Shown in pieces: positions 1-7,015 of a stretch of 64,000 bases of DNA (its first letter is position 1; the number at the start of each line of letters is the position of its first letter). Made by a program: the position numbers and the translations under genes. This stretch comes from GWE2-42-39 sp034003625 (GTDB taxonomy: Bacteria > Bacteroidota > Bacteroidia > Bacteroidales > Prolixibacteraceae): contig JAVEYG010000002.1 in the NCBI GenBank assembly GCA_034003625.1, positions 173,080-237,079 of the forward strand, read 5' to 3'. The notes beneath the pieces were generated by a model. The model was not told where the DNA came from, did not search any database, and saw only the letters and a list, made by a program, of their open reading frames with translations.

Positions 1-273
1 TTCTTTCAGCTTGACCTGTATTGGATTGCCGAAGGCGGAAAAAATGCAGTGGATTATTTCAATGCGTACCCCGGCCGGTTTACCTTGTACCATGTGAAAG
101 ATGAAAAAGAACTGGGAGAAAGCGGCAAAATGAATTTCGAACCAGCCTTTAAAATGGCAAAAAAAGCCGGAATGAAACATTATATCGTTGAAGTTGAACG
201 ATACAATTTCGATCCGATTGTAAGCGTTCAGAAAAGCATCGAATTTCTGATGAACCAGAAGTATGTGAAATAA
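1..273 (+). CDS. Sugar phosphate isomerase/epimerase-like TIM-barrel protein, C-terminal part
   Basis: The reading frame is open from the first base, so the gene starts upstream of the window and only the last 90 residues are visible. The pieces YHVKD and IVEVERY look like the metal-binding strands of the xylose-isomerase-like TIM barrel (AP endonuclease 2/IolE-type sugar phosphate isomerase family). In that family a His and a Glu near the C-terminus bind the divalent metal. These proteins isomerise or epimerise sugars or polyols, and the substrate cannot be told from this fragment. Ordinary Bacteroidota members are secreted or cytoplasmic proteins of about 300 aa. A hairpin with a T-tract follows at 296-328. 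Confidence 0.7.
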   Translation, partial: FFQLDLYWIAEGGKNAVDYFNAYPGRFTLYHVKDEKELGESGKMNFEPAFKMAKKAGMKHYIVEVERYNFDPIVSVQKSIEFLMNQKYVK

Positions 274-295
274 CTATCGGCTCTTTTTACAAGGG

Positions 296-328
296 AGGCT
301 GTCTTCAATAAAAAGGCAGCCTTTTTTC
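296..328. terminator. Bidirectional hairpin terminator
   Basis: AGGCTG at 296-301 pairs with CAGCCT at 317-322, with a CTT/AAG extension inside. A T-run follows on the + strand and an A-run lies in the loop. It ends the rightward isomerase gene and overlaps the last codons of the leftward aminopeptidase, so it probably serves both convergent units. Confidence 0.6.
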
Positions 329-2095
329 TTTGGTTTTTTCCTGAAGAAACAGTTTTAATTCACCGGAAACCATCGGGCTCAATTTTTCCCAAACTTGTTG
401 GTGATAATTATTGACCCATTGAATTTCTTTGGTCGATAAAAGTTCGGGAGCAATTATTCTTGTGTCGATTGGGAAGAGGGTGAGTGTTTCAAATCCCAGA
501 AATTTGCCAAACGCGCTGTTTTGTTTTTCTACACAAACCATCAAATTTTCGGTGCGGATGCCGTATTCACCTTCCCTGTAGAACCCTGGTTCGTTCGATA
601 GTACCATACCTTTTTTTATCGTTTGGTCGCTCAAATCCGGACGGATGCTCACCGGCCCTTCGTGTACATTCAGGAAAAAACCGACCCCGTGGCTGGTTCC
701 GTGGCCGTAGTTCAAGCCATTTTCCCAAAGCGCTTTGCGTGCCAGGATGTCAAGATGGCAACCCCGGGTATGCTCCGGAAAAATTGCTTCCGAAAGGGCA
801 ATCATTCCTTTCAGCGCCAGTGTGAAGTCGCTTTTTTGTTGGTCTGTTGGTGTCCCCAGTGCGATGGTCCTGGTGATGTCGGTGGTACCGTCCAAATAAT
901 GTCCACCCGAGTCGAACAGCAAAATGCCGTCTTTTTCAACTTTCAGCGCATTGGTTTCATTTACGTGCAGATGAACCATTGCCCCGTGCGCTTTGTACCC
1001 AACGACCGGATAAAAACTATCGCATCTAAAACCGGTTTGTTTTTGACGGAACTGGTTTAGTTTGACGACCAGATCGTATTCCGTAATTTCTTCATTGTCA
1101 ACCGAGTCCTCAAGCCAGTGCCAAAATTCGAGCAGGGCAATGCCGTCTTTTTTCATCGCTTGGCGGATATTGGCAATTTCAGTAATGTTTTTTTGTGCCT
1201 TCAGAAGGCAGGGTATGGAAAGCCCTTCCACGATTTTGCAGGATGCCGGAATGGACGAAATAATGGCACAATTTGTTTTGTCTGGATCGATATATATTTT
1301 TTCTGATATTTTTATTTCTTTCAAAAAATTGAATATTGACTGGTACTCCCGAATATAAATGCCTTCCTTTTCAAGTTGAGCTTTTAGATCACACGGCAGT
1401 TTTTCAGGATCGATAAACAGGATTGACTGTTGCTTTCCGATGATTGCATAACTCAGAAATACCGGGTTAAATTCAATATCGCTTCCCCGAAGGTTAAAGG
1501 TCCAGGCAATGTCGTCCAACGCGGTCAATATGTGCTGGTCGGCATCTTTTTCAACCATTGCTGCCCGAATCCGGTTAATTTTCTCCACTCGGCTTTCCCC
1601 GGTATATTTCAGCTCGTGTTCAAAAACTGGCGATTGGGGCAGGGGAGGGCGGTTGTCCCATATTTCATCGAGCAGGTCGCCGGTGTCGAACATTGAAAAT
1701 CCTTTCACAGAGAACCGTACTGCCATGTTTTTGTATAAACTGAAAGGTAAACATTCGGCATTGAACCCGACCTTGGCCCCTGCCGGCATCCGGGGGATCA
1801 GCCATTGGGGAACATCGGGCGTTTCAGGAAGACGGGCTTTCAGCATTTCTATCCCGCTCCCCTGCAATTCGTTTTCAGCCTGAAGAAAATACCGTGAATC
1901 GGTCCACAGGGCGGCCTCGTTGAGCGTGATGGCCAACCATCCGTACGAACCGGTGAACCCACTGATGAAGGCGCGTTCCTGCCATCGCCCGGGCAGGTAT
2001 TCGCTCGCATGCGGATCGGAGCCATGAATGTAGAAGGCTTGAAGGCCTTTTTTTATCATGAGGTTCCTCAATTTCTCAAGCCTGTTTTTTATCAT
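305..2095 (-). CDS. Xaa-Pro aminopeptidase (M24B family, aminopeptidase P)
   Basis: This 596-residue cytoplasmic metallopeptidase should release N-terminal residues that precede proline. The N-terminal two creatinase-like domains hold the family pieces SDPHASEYLP and FISGFTGS. The C-terminal pita-bread domain shows the dimetal ligands: LLFDSGGHY and TTDITRT (Asp pair), GHGTSHGVG (His), NEPGFY (Glu) and GIRTENL (Glu). The length matches the three-domain type found in Bacteroidota. The frame also opens 30 bases upstream at a TTG (2125). I prefer the ATG at 2095 because MIKNRLEKLRNLM is where family members usually start. It overlaps the end of the upstream NUDIX gene by 20 bases, which suggests translational coupling. 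Confidence 0.93.
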   Translation of the reverse strand: MIKNRLEKLRNLMIKKGLQAFYIHGSDPHASEYLPGRWQERAFISGFTGSYGWLAITLNEAALWTDSRYFLQAENELQGSGIEMLKARLPETPDVPQWLIPRMPAGAKVGFNAECLPFSLYKNMAVRFSVKGFSMFDTGDLLDEIWDNRPPLPQSPVFEHELKYTGESRVEKINRIRAAMVEKDADQHILTALDDIAWTFNLRGSDIEFNPVFLSYAIIGKQQSILFIDPEKLPCDLKAQLEKEGIYIREYQSIFNFLKEIKISEKIYIDPDKTNCAIISSIPASCKIVEGLSIPCLLKAQKNITEIANIRQAMKKDGIALLEFWHWLEDSVDNEEITEYDLVVKLNQFRQKQTGFRCDSFYPVVGYKAHGAMVHLHVNETNALKVEKDGILLFDSGGHYLDGTTDITRTIALGTPTDQQKSDFTLALKGMIALSEAIFPEHTRGCHLDILARKALWENGLNYGHGTSHGVGFFLNVHEGPVSIRPDLSDQTIKKGMVLSNEPGFYREGEYGIRTENLMVCVEKQNSAFGKFLGFETLTLFPIDTRIIAPELLSTKEIQWVNNYHQQVWEKLSPMVSGELKLFLQEKTKEKRLPFY

Positions 2096-2627
2096 TTTTT
2101 CGTAATTGAACGACTTCGCGGACAATATTTTTCATCGATACCGAAGGCAGTTCATTCATGTTCAGCTCTTCCGGGGCAATAAATTCGATTGCCGAAATAT
2201 CGTCCATTGGGGTAATGGCCTCCGGATTATTTATTTCAGCGAAAAAAGCCAGATCGGTGGTAAATACCGAAAGACCGGAATATTTGTATTCATTCGGAAA
2301 CGAACAGAAATAGCGCAGGGAAAGCGTTTCAGCCCCAAGTTCTTCTTTTAGCTCTCTTTTGACAGCCTGTTCTGCCGACTCCATCGGATCGACAAAACCG
2401 CCGGGAAGGTCCAGTTCTCCTTTATCGGGATCCACCGCACGGCGGGTGAAAAGCATTTTTCCTTCAGCATTAAAAATAAGTGCAGCAACTGCCGCCGCCG
2501 AATTTACATAAAACTCGAAACTGCAATTGCTGCACCGAAACGACCTTGGACCGGTAACTTTAAATTCAGAAGAACCGCATTTCGGGCAGAATTTAAATAC
2601 CCGTGAAGGATGTGTTTCGGAATACAT
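2076..2627 (-). CDS. NUDIX hydrolase with N-terminal zinc ribbon
   Basis: The protein has 183 residues. A zinc ribbon (CPKCG ... CSNC) comes first, as in NudC-like proteins. It is followed by a complete Nudix box: GFVDPME, seven residues, then RELKEELGA, which fits GX5EX7REUXEEXGU exactly. Such enzymes hydrolyse nucleoside diphosphates linked to another moiety, with magnesium held by the Nudix-box glutamates. The substrate is not evident. Full NudC (about 260 aa) is NADH or NAD-RNA pyrophosphatase, but this protein lacks its N-terminal domain, so I do not name it nudC. It lies in a leftward unit between the secreted hydrolase and the aminopeptidase. Confidence 0.9.
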   Translation of the reverse strand: MYSETHPSRVFKFCPKCGSSEFKVTGPRSFRCSNCSFEFYVNSAAAVAALIFNAEGKMLFTRRAVDPDKGELDLPGGFVDPMESAEQAVKRELKEELGAETLSLRYFCSFPNEYKYSGLSVFTTDLAFFAEINNPEAITPMDDISAIEFIAPEELNMNELPSVSMKNIVREVVQLRKNDKKQA

Positions 2628-2629
2628 GC

Positions 2630-3544
2630 TTATTTATTTGGAATAATTTCCTTCGATTTCAGCCAGTTTATAAACAGTTTGGGCCATTCACCAACAGGCA
2701 GGTCTGTTCTTCTCATTCCAAAACCGTGGCCTCCTTTGCTGTAAATATGCATTTCAGCCGGGATGCCGTATTTTTTCATGGCCATATACATTTCAATCGA
2801 ATTGCGCGGCGGCACTGTTTTATCATCGTCGGCAAGGATGAAAAAAGTGGGGGGCGTATCGGCAGTCACCTGTCGTTCGTTCGAATATTTTTCCACCAGT
2901 TCCCATTTGTTATTTTCTCCGAGAAGATTTTTGCGTGAACCCATGTGTGTCCATTCTTCGTTAAATGTGACTACCGGGTAAAGCAGCAGCATAAAATCGG
3001 GGCGGCAACTCAACTTTGCAAGCGGGTCGCTGGCCTGCGGATTACCTGCATCGAAATGAGTGCCGGCAGTAGAAGCCAGGTGCCCGCCTGCCGATGATCC
3101 GGCAATGCCGATTTTTGCAGGATTGATGTTCCACTCAGCAGCTTTGCTGCGCACGATACGGATTGCCTGCTGGGTGTCCATCAGCGGAATGTTATGATTT
3201 CCGTAAGGAAGCCGGTATTTTAGTACAATTCCTGCTATACCGTTTTCTTTCAGAAATTCAGCAATCTGGTAGCCTTCGTGTTCTATCGCCTCAATCCAGT
3301 AACCTCCACCCGGACAAATGACCATAGCGGCACCTGTATTTTTTTCTTTTTCAGGAAGATAAACATACAGTTCGGCCTCCGAAATGTTTTCAATTCGTTG
3401 GATGCCATCGGTCCACGTGCGTTCTTTTCCCGGTGGGGTGTTCTTCTCGGGCGCCCCGTCGAGCCATACTTTCAGGCTGAAATCCTGTGCCGGTAAATTG
3501 CTCATAAGGATCAGGAAAAACAGGTTCGTAATTAGTTTCTTCAT
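2630..3544 (-). CDS. Secreted alpha/beta hydrolase (BD-FAE/esterase-lipase-like)
   Basis: The protein has 304 residues and starts with a Sec signal peptide (KKLITNLFFLILMSNLPAQ). The alpha/beta-hydrolase parts are visible: an oxyanion loop CPGGGYW (a variant of HGGG), the nucleophile elbow GSSAGG, an acidic residue in ILADDDKTVP, and the catalytic His in KGGHGFGM. This pattern is that of the hormone-sensitive-lipase/BD-FAE branch, which in gut and marine Bacteroidota includes acetylxylan and feruloyl esterases acting on plant polysaccharide side chains. The exact ester is unknown. It ends 3 bases before the NUDIX start, so both are probably cotranscribed. Confidence 0.88.
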   Translation of the reverse strand: MKKLITNLFFLILMSNLPAQDFSLKVWLDGAPEKNTPPGKERTWTDGIQRIENISEAELYVYLPEKEKNTGAAMVICPGGGYWIEAIEHEGYQIAEFLKENGIAGIVLKYRLPYGNHNIPLMDTQQAIRIVRSKAAEWNINPAKIGIAGSSAGGHLASTAGTHFDAGNPQASDPLAKLSCRPDFMLLLYPVVTFNEEWTHMGSRKNLLGENNKWELVEKYSNERQVTADTPPTFFILADDDKTVPPRNSIEMYMAMKKYGIPAEMHIYSKGGHGFGMRRTDLPVGEWPKLFINWLKSKEIIPNK

Positions 3545-3546
3545 GA

Positions 3547-4080
3547 TTATTTGGTTTTTTGTCCGACGAAATAATGTTCTTTTTCGCTGAAAAGCACGTT
3601 GAAGGTGGTCAGCGAACCATACGCACGGGTAATGTATTGCTGAAGGTCAACTTTTTCATCGTCAGTTAATTTGTTGTGGCTGTTGATATTTTGTTCCAGC
3701 ACGCGGAGCCGGTCGCGTACCATTACAATTTTGTGAAAGAAGGTTTCAATGGGCACTTCTTTCGCCTGAAGGCTGGTGTTGGCCGGTTGCAGGACGAGCG
3801 TCCCCCCATTCCATTTTTCGCCCATTGGCACTACTTCCTGGAGCATGGCATGTTTGTCGAGCACATATTCCAGCACTTTCTCAATCTCTTTCAGGGTGAG
3901 CGAGTTTTTCGGGGCGCTGGTTGCTTCTTCTAATACTTCGAGATCAGGATTGCTCTTTGTCATTTCAATTTTACCGCCCTTTTCAAAGAAAATTTCATAG
4001 CTGGTAATTTTGTCTTTACTGATAATTCCTTCGCCATAGCGCGGGTGTTCCACACGGGTTCCGATGCTTAGTTCAGTCAT
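3547..4080 (-). CDS. Conserved protein with small N-terminal beta-barrel (CarD/Tudor-like) motif
   Basis: The protein has 177 residues and no signal peptide. The start (GTRVEHPRYGEGII) has the shape of the short SH3/Tudor-like barrels seen at the end of UvrD/PcrA helicases and in CarD-type proteins. The remainder is charged and helical (LTLKEIEKVLEYVLDKH, DDEKVDLQQYITRAY). Proteins like this occur across Bacteroidota without an assigned role, and I assign none. It is the first gene of the leftward unit, 2 bases before the secreted hydrolase. The 5' region (4081 onward) is very AT-rich. Confidence 0.75.
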   Translation of the reverse strand: MTELSIGTRVEHPRYGEGIISKDKITSYEIFFEKGGKIEMTKSNPDLEVLEEATSAPKNSLTLKEIEKVLEYVLDKHAMLQEVVPMGEKWNGGTLVLQPANTSLQAKEVPIETFFHKIVMVRDRLRVLEQNINSHNKLTDDEKVDLQQYITRAYGSLTTFNVLFSEKEHYFVGQKTK

Positions 4081-4179
4081 GGTTCATTTATTTTTAATAT
4101 CGAGACATAAAAGTAAAAAAACGAGTCAATTTTTTATGAAATAGAACAAATTAAAATGTAAGAGTGGTAAATCCGAACC

Positions 4180-4214
4180 TTTGAATAGATAAAAAACCAC
4201 AAATCGTATGTTTG
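4180..4214 (+). promoter_or_regulatory. Candidate Bacteroidota promoter
   Basis: A -33 type TTTG at 4180-4183 is followed after 23 bases by TATGTTTG at 4207-4214, which matches the TAnnTTTG -7 box of Bacteroidota sigma-ABfr promoters. Transcription would begin near 4220 and run toward the peptide genes. Confidence 0.4.
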
Positions 4215-4336
4215 AAGATTATGTATGTATTACTGGAATTATTGTTTTAAAAGGCAACCCTGAATTAATGTGTTTTATAATATATTTTATTTTATTCTCG
4301 TTAAATGCCCGCAGATAAACGTGTTTTATTGGTTAT

Positions 4337-4495
4337 ATGATAAAAAATAAAAATAACCTATTGACTTTTTGTATAGTTGTTTTGTACATTAGCATAACGA
4401 TTTTGATTTTAGCCCCGTCTAAAATAAAATCCGGGAGAAAGCATCGTGTAAAGGGATTCATTACAAAAGGGATGGATTGGCAGAGAGGTTTCTAA
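4337..4495 (+). CDS. Possible 52-aa single-span membrane peptide
   Basis: An ATG-started frame of 52 codons encodes a hydrophobic stretch (LLTFCIVVLYISITILILA) followed by a basic tail (KIKSGRKHRVKG). That is the layout of a small membrane peptide with a positive-inside tail. There is no recognisable ribosome-binding site and no family I know. A promoter-like pair lies about 120 bases upstream. It may be a chance frame in AT-rich DNA, or a small member of the peptide locus. Confidence 0.3.
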   Translation: MIKNKNNLLTFCIVVLYISITILILAPSKIKSGRKHRVKGFITKGMDWQRGF

Positions 4496-4559
4496 ACGTA
4501 TTTGCAAATTGTAAAAATACATTTATGAAGATTCCTTGTATTAACAAATTCGTATGATA

Positions 4560-4627
4560 GGCCGCACCGGGTTACATCGCCCTGCCGAGTCTGCAAAACC
4601 TGCCGGGTATGGCCTGCCGGTGCGGCC
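4560..4627. repeat. GC-rich 11-bp inverted repeat (hairpin)
   Basis: GGCCGCACCGG (4560-4570) is the exact reverse complement of CCGGTGCGGCC (4617-4627), and the GC-rich spacer could fold internally. The surrounding DNA is AT-rich, so the element stands out. It abuts the first leader copy, and the second copy at 5413 lacks it. It could be a dispersed repeat, a structured 5' leader or a terminator lacking a T-tract. Confidence 0.6.
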
Positions 4628-4765
4628 AAAAAGTTGGAGCCTTTCCATCTTACAAATGGGCCGGCTTTATGTGGTATACACGATGCTGTATAAAGTTAAC
4701 AATGAATTCGTGAATTTGGTTTTTAATTTTTAAAAAGAAAAAATCATGAAAGAAATGAGTTTTGA
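4621..4765 (+). repeat. Leader repeat, copy 1 (upstream of precursor peptide 1)
   Basis: About 140 bases covering the 5' leader and the first codons of precursor 1 recur almost identically at 5413-5558. The differences I see up to the start codon are four substitutions and one added A. No TAnnTTTG box is visible inside the repeat, so it may be a shared 5' leader or regulatory segment rather than a standard promoter. Confidence 0.85.
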
Positions 4766-4937
4766 AAGAATGGAAGAAGTTAACGGAGGAGGATGTAGTA
4801 AAGAAACTGAGCAAGTTATAGCAACAATTGGTTTTATAGCAAGTGTAGCTTCAGCATTTGGACCAATAGGTTTGGCAATTGCAGGACCAACAGCTTTGGG
4901 AATGGGAATTGGTTCTTTGGTTTGTGCTTTTAGATAA
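4746..4937 (+). CDS. Double-glycine leader bacteriocin-like precursor peptide 1
   Basis: The 63-residue peptide has a 15-residue leader (KEMSFERMEEVNGG) ending in the Gly-Gly site recognised by C39 peptidases. The 48-residue core is small, hydrophobic and Gly/Ala-rich (FIASVASAFGPIGLAIAGPT), as in class II bacteriocins. It has exactly two cysteines, Cys17 just after the cleavage site and Cys60 three residues from the end, so an end-to-end disulfide loop is possible. The leader matches those of the peptides at 5539 and 5709. The C39 exporter at 8057 is the expected processing and export enzyme. Activity as a bacteriocin is inferred and a signalling role is possible. Confidence 0.82.
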   Translation: MKEMSFERMEEVNGGGCSKETEQVIATIGFIASVASAFGPIGLAIAGPTALGMGIGSLVCAFR

Positions 4938-4968
4938 AACACTCTAATCCTATACTCAAAATTGTTTT

Positions 4969-5373
4969 ATGAATAATATCATTGTAACTACAAAGAGAAG
5001 TGTTTTCCCATTGACTAAATTTTATTTCAGCATAGGGAAAAATAACTATTCTATCCGACCTGGAGAGTTGAAAAAAATAGAACTTTATGAGGAAGGTGCT
5101 TATGAAGTAATTGTAAGTACTTACTGGATAAACAAAAAAGTAAGGTTAATTCTGAAAAATCAATCAATACTTTCTATAGCACACATAATACCTGATGCTT
5201 ATTACTTAATTGGAACCGCAATCGTTGTATGCTTATCTATTTTAGGACTCTTGGGTATAATTAGTGCAGTACTATTATCTGGAACTATTTTGCTCTATTT
5301 TTTACCTTTAATATATTATACTTTCTTTAAACCTAATGATTATTTTAAAATTGAAGTGAAAGGAATAGATTAA
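4969..5373 (+). CDS. 134-aa membrane protein, candidate immunity protein 1
   Basis: I recognise no family. The first 80 residues are soluble and mixed (KFYFSIGKNNYSIRPGELKK). Two hydrophobic spans follow near residues 83-120 (YYLIGTAIVVCLSILGLLGI, then SAVLLSGTILLYFLPLIYY), with a short charged tail. It begins 31 bases after precursor 1 and is followed by a hairpin (5374-5402). A membrane protein next to a bacteriocin precursor is most often its immunity protein. The second 134-aa membrane protein at 5974 has the same size and topology although the sequences look unrelated. The function is inferred from position only. Confidence 0.7.
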   Translation: MNNIIVTTKRSVFPLTKFYFSIGKNNYSIRPGELKKIELYEEGAYEVIVSTYWINKKVRLILKNQSILSIAHIIPDAYYLIGTAIVVCLSILGLLGIISAVLLSGTILLYFLPLIYYTFFKPNDYFKIEVKGID

Positions 5374-5402
5374 TTACCCACCATTCAATCTTTGTTGGGT
5401 AA
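5374..5402 (+). terminator. Hairpin after the first precursor/membrane pair
   Basis: TTACCCA (5374-5380) pairs with TGGGTAA (5396-5402), starting directly at the stop codon of the 134-aa membrane gene. No strong T-run follows, so it may be a weak terminator or a processing hairpin that separates the first precursor unit from the second. Confidence 0.45.
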
Positions 5403-5412
5403 GATTTATCAT

Positions 5413-5558
5413 TGCAGCCAAAAAGTTGGAGCCTTTCCATCTTACAAATGGGTCGGCTTTATGTGGTATACACGATGCTGTATAAAGTTAACAATGAATT
5501 CGTGAATTTAGTTTTTAATTCTTAAAAAGAAAAAAATCATGAAAGAATTGAGTATCAA
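5413..5558 (+). repeat. Leader repeat, copy 2 (upstream of precursor peptide 2)
   Basis: This is the near-identical second copy of the 4621-4765 segment, ending in the same MKE(M/L)S start of the next precursor. The duplication covers the untranslated leader and the first few codons, then the sequences diverge completely in the core. It fits cassette-style duplication of the expression signals followed by replacement or fast divergence of the peptide core. Confidence 0.85.
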
Positions 5559-5685
5559 AAAAATGGAAAGTCTGAATGGTGGTCTTTCCTGCTTTTTTGC
5601 TGTACCATATTGGGTGCTGATGAGTAGCAATTTTGTAACCCAAATTTATGGAGATACCTTTGTTTCATATTGTTGGTCTACATGA
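5539..5685 (+). CDS. Double-glycine leader bacteriocin-like precursor peptide 2 (48 aa)
   Basis: This very short gene encodes a leader KELSIKKMESLNGG and a 33-residue core beginning LSCFFAVPYW and ending SYCWST. The leader matches those of precursors 1 and 3 position by position (M-K-E, Met9-Glu10, Gly14-Gly15). The core is aromatic-rich and again has two cysteines, Cys18 and Cys45, close to its ends. The ATG lies at the end of the duplicated leader, after an A/G-rich stretch in the same position as for precursor 1. The stop (5683-5685) is 23 bases before precursor 3, so peptides 2 and 3 are probably cotranscribed, as in two-peptide bacteriocins. Confidence 0.78.
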   Translation: MKELSIKKMESLNGGLSCFFAVPYWVLMSSNFVTQIYGDTFVSYCWST

Positions 5686-5708
5686 AATTAATCTTAAAAT
5701 TTATTTTT

Positions 5709-5891
5709 ATGAAAGAACTGAAATTCGTCCAAATGGAGCAGATAACTGCGGGAGGAAAAAATAGAGATTGCATGATAATGGGTGGTATAACTTTTTTAAG
5801 TCTATTATCTATTCCCTTTACAGGCTGGGGAGGTGCTGGTTTTGCTGGTGCTACAATAGTATCAGCTACAGTTTATGGATGTTTTGATTAG
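5709..5891 (+). CDS. Double-glycine leader bacteriocin-like precursor peptide 3
   Basis: The 60-residue peptide has leader KELKFVQMEQITAGG and a 44-residue Gly/Ala-rich core (FTGWGGAGFAGATIVSATVY) with cysteines at 21 and 58. The frame is open 39 bases further upstream, but the ATG at 5709 gives the leader shared with the other two precursors, so I take that start. The GxxxG-like spacing in the core (GWGGAGFAG) is typical of two-peptide class IIb bacteriocins, where such motifs mediate helix-helix contact. A strong hairpin follows at 5896-5935. Confidence 0.82.
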   Translation: MKELKFVQMEQITAGGKNRDCMIMGGITFLSLLSIPFTGWGGAGFAGATIVSATVYGCFD

Positions 5892-5895
5892 TTAA

Positions 5896-5935
5896 AATTC
5901 AGGTTTTATCCTCAATTGAGAATAAAACCTGAATT
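5896..5935 (+). terminator. Strong hairpin after the precursor genes
   Basis: AATTCAGGTTTTAT (5896-5909) is the perfect reverse complement of ATAAAACCTGAATT (5922-5935). The loop itself contains the palindrome CTCAATTGAG. It sits between the precursors and the downstream membrane/redox/export genes. It could terminate or attenuate transcription so that precursors are made in excess, or stabilise the 3' end of the precursor mRNA. Confidence 0.65.
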
Positions 5936-5973
5936 AGAATCATGTTTTAATAAATAATTAAAATTTTAAGAAT

Positions 5974-6378
5974 ATGTTAAAAGAAAATTTTAAAAATCAG
6001 CTAATAAAATACCAATTCAAATTTTTAGAATCAGAAAAATCATTCAGAATTAAACTTGGATCATGTCAGGAAATTTTGGTTGTTTTTACAAGTGATAACA
6101 AAATTTCGATAGAAGACAAACTTACAAAATGGAATCCGCTTTCGGGGATATTAAAAATGAGTTTGAGGAATGCCATGATATTTCAATCTATCTCAATCTT
6201 TCTATTTTGGTTACTTTTTTTGATCGTTTTTTCTATTTTAAAATTTGATATAGAATATTTTGAATTTGCAACAATGGTTTTAGTTGGTTCATGGGGATTT
6301 GTAATTTTTTGGGGTACTTATTACCTGATTAAACTTGAAAACTTTAAAAGAACGCTGATTAATTGGCTCGATGAATGA
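5974..6378 (+). CDS. 134-aa membrane protein, candidate immunity protein 2
   Basis: I recognise no family. A soluble N-terminal part of about 70 residues (KYQFKFLESEKSFRIKLGSC) is followed by two membrane spans (SISIFLFWLLFLIVFSIL and ATMVLVGSWGFVIFWGTYYL) and a short positively charged tail. Size and topology equal those of the protein at 4969. It is the first gene after the hairpin, and its end overlaps the next gene by 8 bases, so it leads the downstream operon. Immunity to peptides 2 and 3 is the simplest guess. Confidence 0.7.
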   Translation: MLKENFKNQLIKYQFKFLESEKSFRIKLGSCQEILVVFTSDNKISIEDKLTKWNPLSGILKMSLRNAMIFQSISIFLFWLLFLIVFSILKFDIEYFEFATMVLVGSWGFVIFWGTYYLIKLENFKRTLINWLDE

Positions 6379-7015
6379 ATATTTATTGAAATTCAATAGT
6401 TGGCAATTTTTTTTCATACTTATAAGCTTTGTTACATTAATAATATTTGGAATTAACTATCTTTTTGTATTCGATGTACTCTATTACCAGTCATTTGGAG
6501 AAAAATTGGCATCAGATAGAATTGCAAAAATGATCGAACAATCCCAAAAATGGGAATGGCTTGGTTACGTATTTATTCCTGTAATAATATTAATCAGAGT
6601 AAGCTTTACTACCATTTGCCTCTATATCGGTTTTTTCCTGATCAATTTAAAAGTCAGGTTTGAAAACCTGTTTAAAATAGCATTACTATCCGACTTCGTT
6701 TTTGTATTGGCTGGTATTGCAAAGCTGGTAATCTTAATTTTCTTTAAAGAAGTATCGGTGCTTGAAGACTTGCAATTTCAACCGTTATCACTGATGGAAT
6801 TATTCGACAGGACAACCATTGATCCGTTGTTCGTTTATCCGCTGTCATTGGTTAATGTTTTTGAATTGCTTTATTGGCTGGCACTTGCCTGGTTATTAGC
6901 AGGGGTTATCGAGCAATCTTTTGGCAAATCGTTAAAACTGGTGGCTTCATCTTATGGCTCTGGTCTGTTGCTTTGGGTTTTGTTTGTCATGTTTATAACT
7001 GTAAGTCTGAGCTGA
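6371..7015 (+). CDS. Polytopic membrane protein of the peptide locus
   Basis: The 214-residue protein has about five hydrophobic spans (for example FFFILISFVTLIIFGINYLF, YVFIPVIILIRVSFTTICLY, LLYWLALAWLLAGVI, LLLWVLFVMFITVSLS). I do not recognise the family. It overlaps its upstream neighbour by 8 bases, and its stop codon shares a base with the ATG of the thioredoxin-like gene (TGATG), so the three are translationally coupled. It may supply a membrane partner for the redox protein or for export, by analogy with DoxX/MauE-type proteins that accompany thioredoxins, but I see no diagnostic motif. Confidence 0.65.
   Translation: MNEYLLKFNSWQFFFILISFVTLIIFGINYLFVFDVLYYQSFGEKLASDRIAKMIEQSQKWEWLGYVFIPVIILIRVSFTTICLYIGFFLINLKVRFENLFKIALLSDFVFVLAGIAKLVILIFFKEVSVLEDLQFQPLSLMELFDRTTIDPLFVYPLSLVNVFELLYWLALAWLLAGVIEQSFGKSLKLVASSYGSGLLLWVLFVMFITVSLS

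Larger units (their letters stand above)
4081..4745. other. AT-rich intergenic region upstream of the bacteriocin-like locus
   Basis: This 665-base region separates the leftward hydrolase block from the rightward peptide locus. It contains a promoter-like pair (4180-4214), a possible 52-codon membrane peptide (4337-4495), a GC-rich 11-bp inverted repeat (4560-4627) and the first copy of the duplicated leader (4621 onward). Apart from the GC-rich hairpin it is strongly AT-rich compared with the flanks. Confidence 0.7.
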
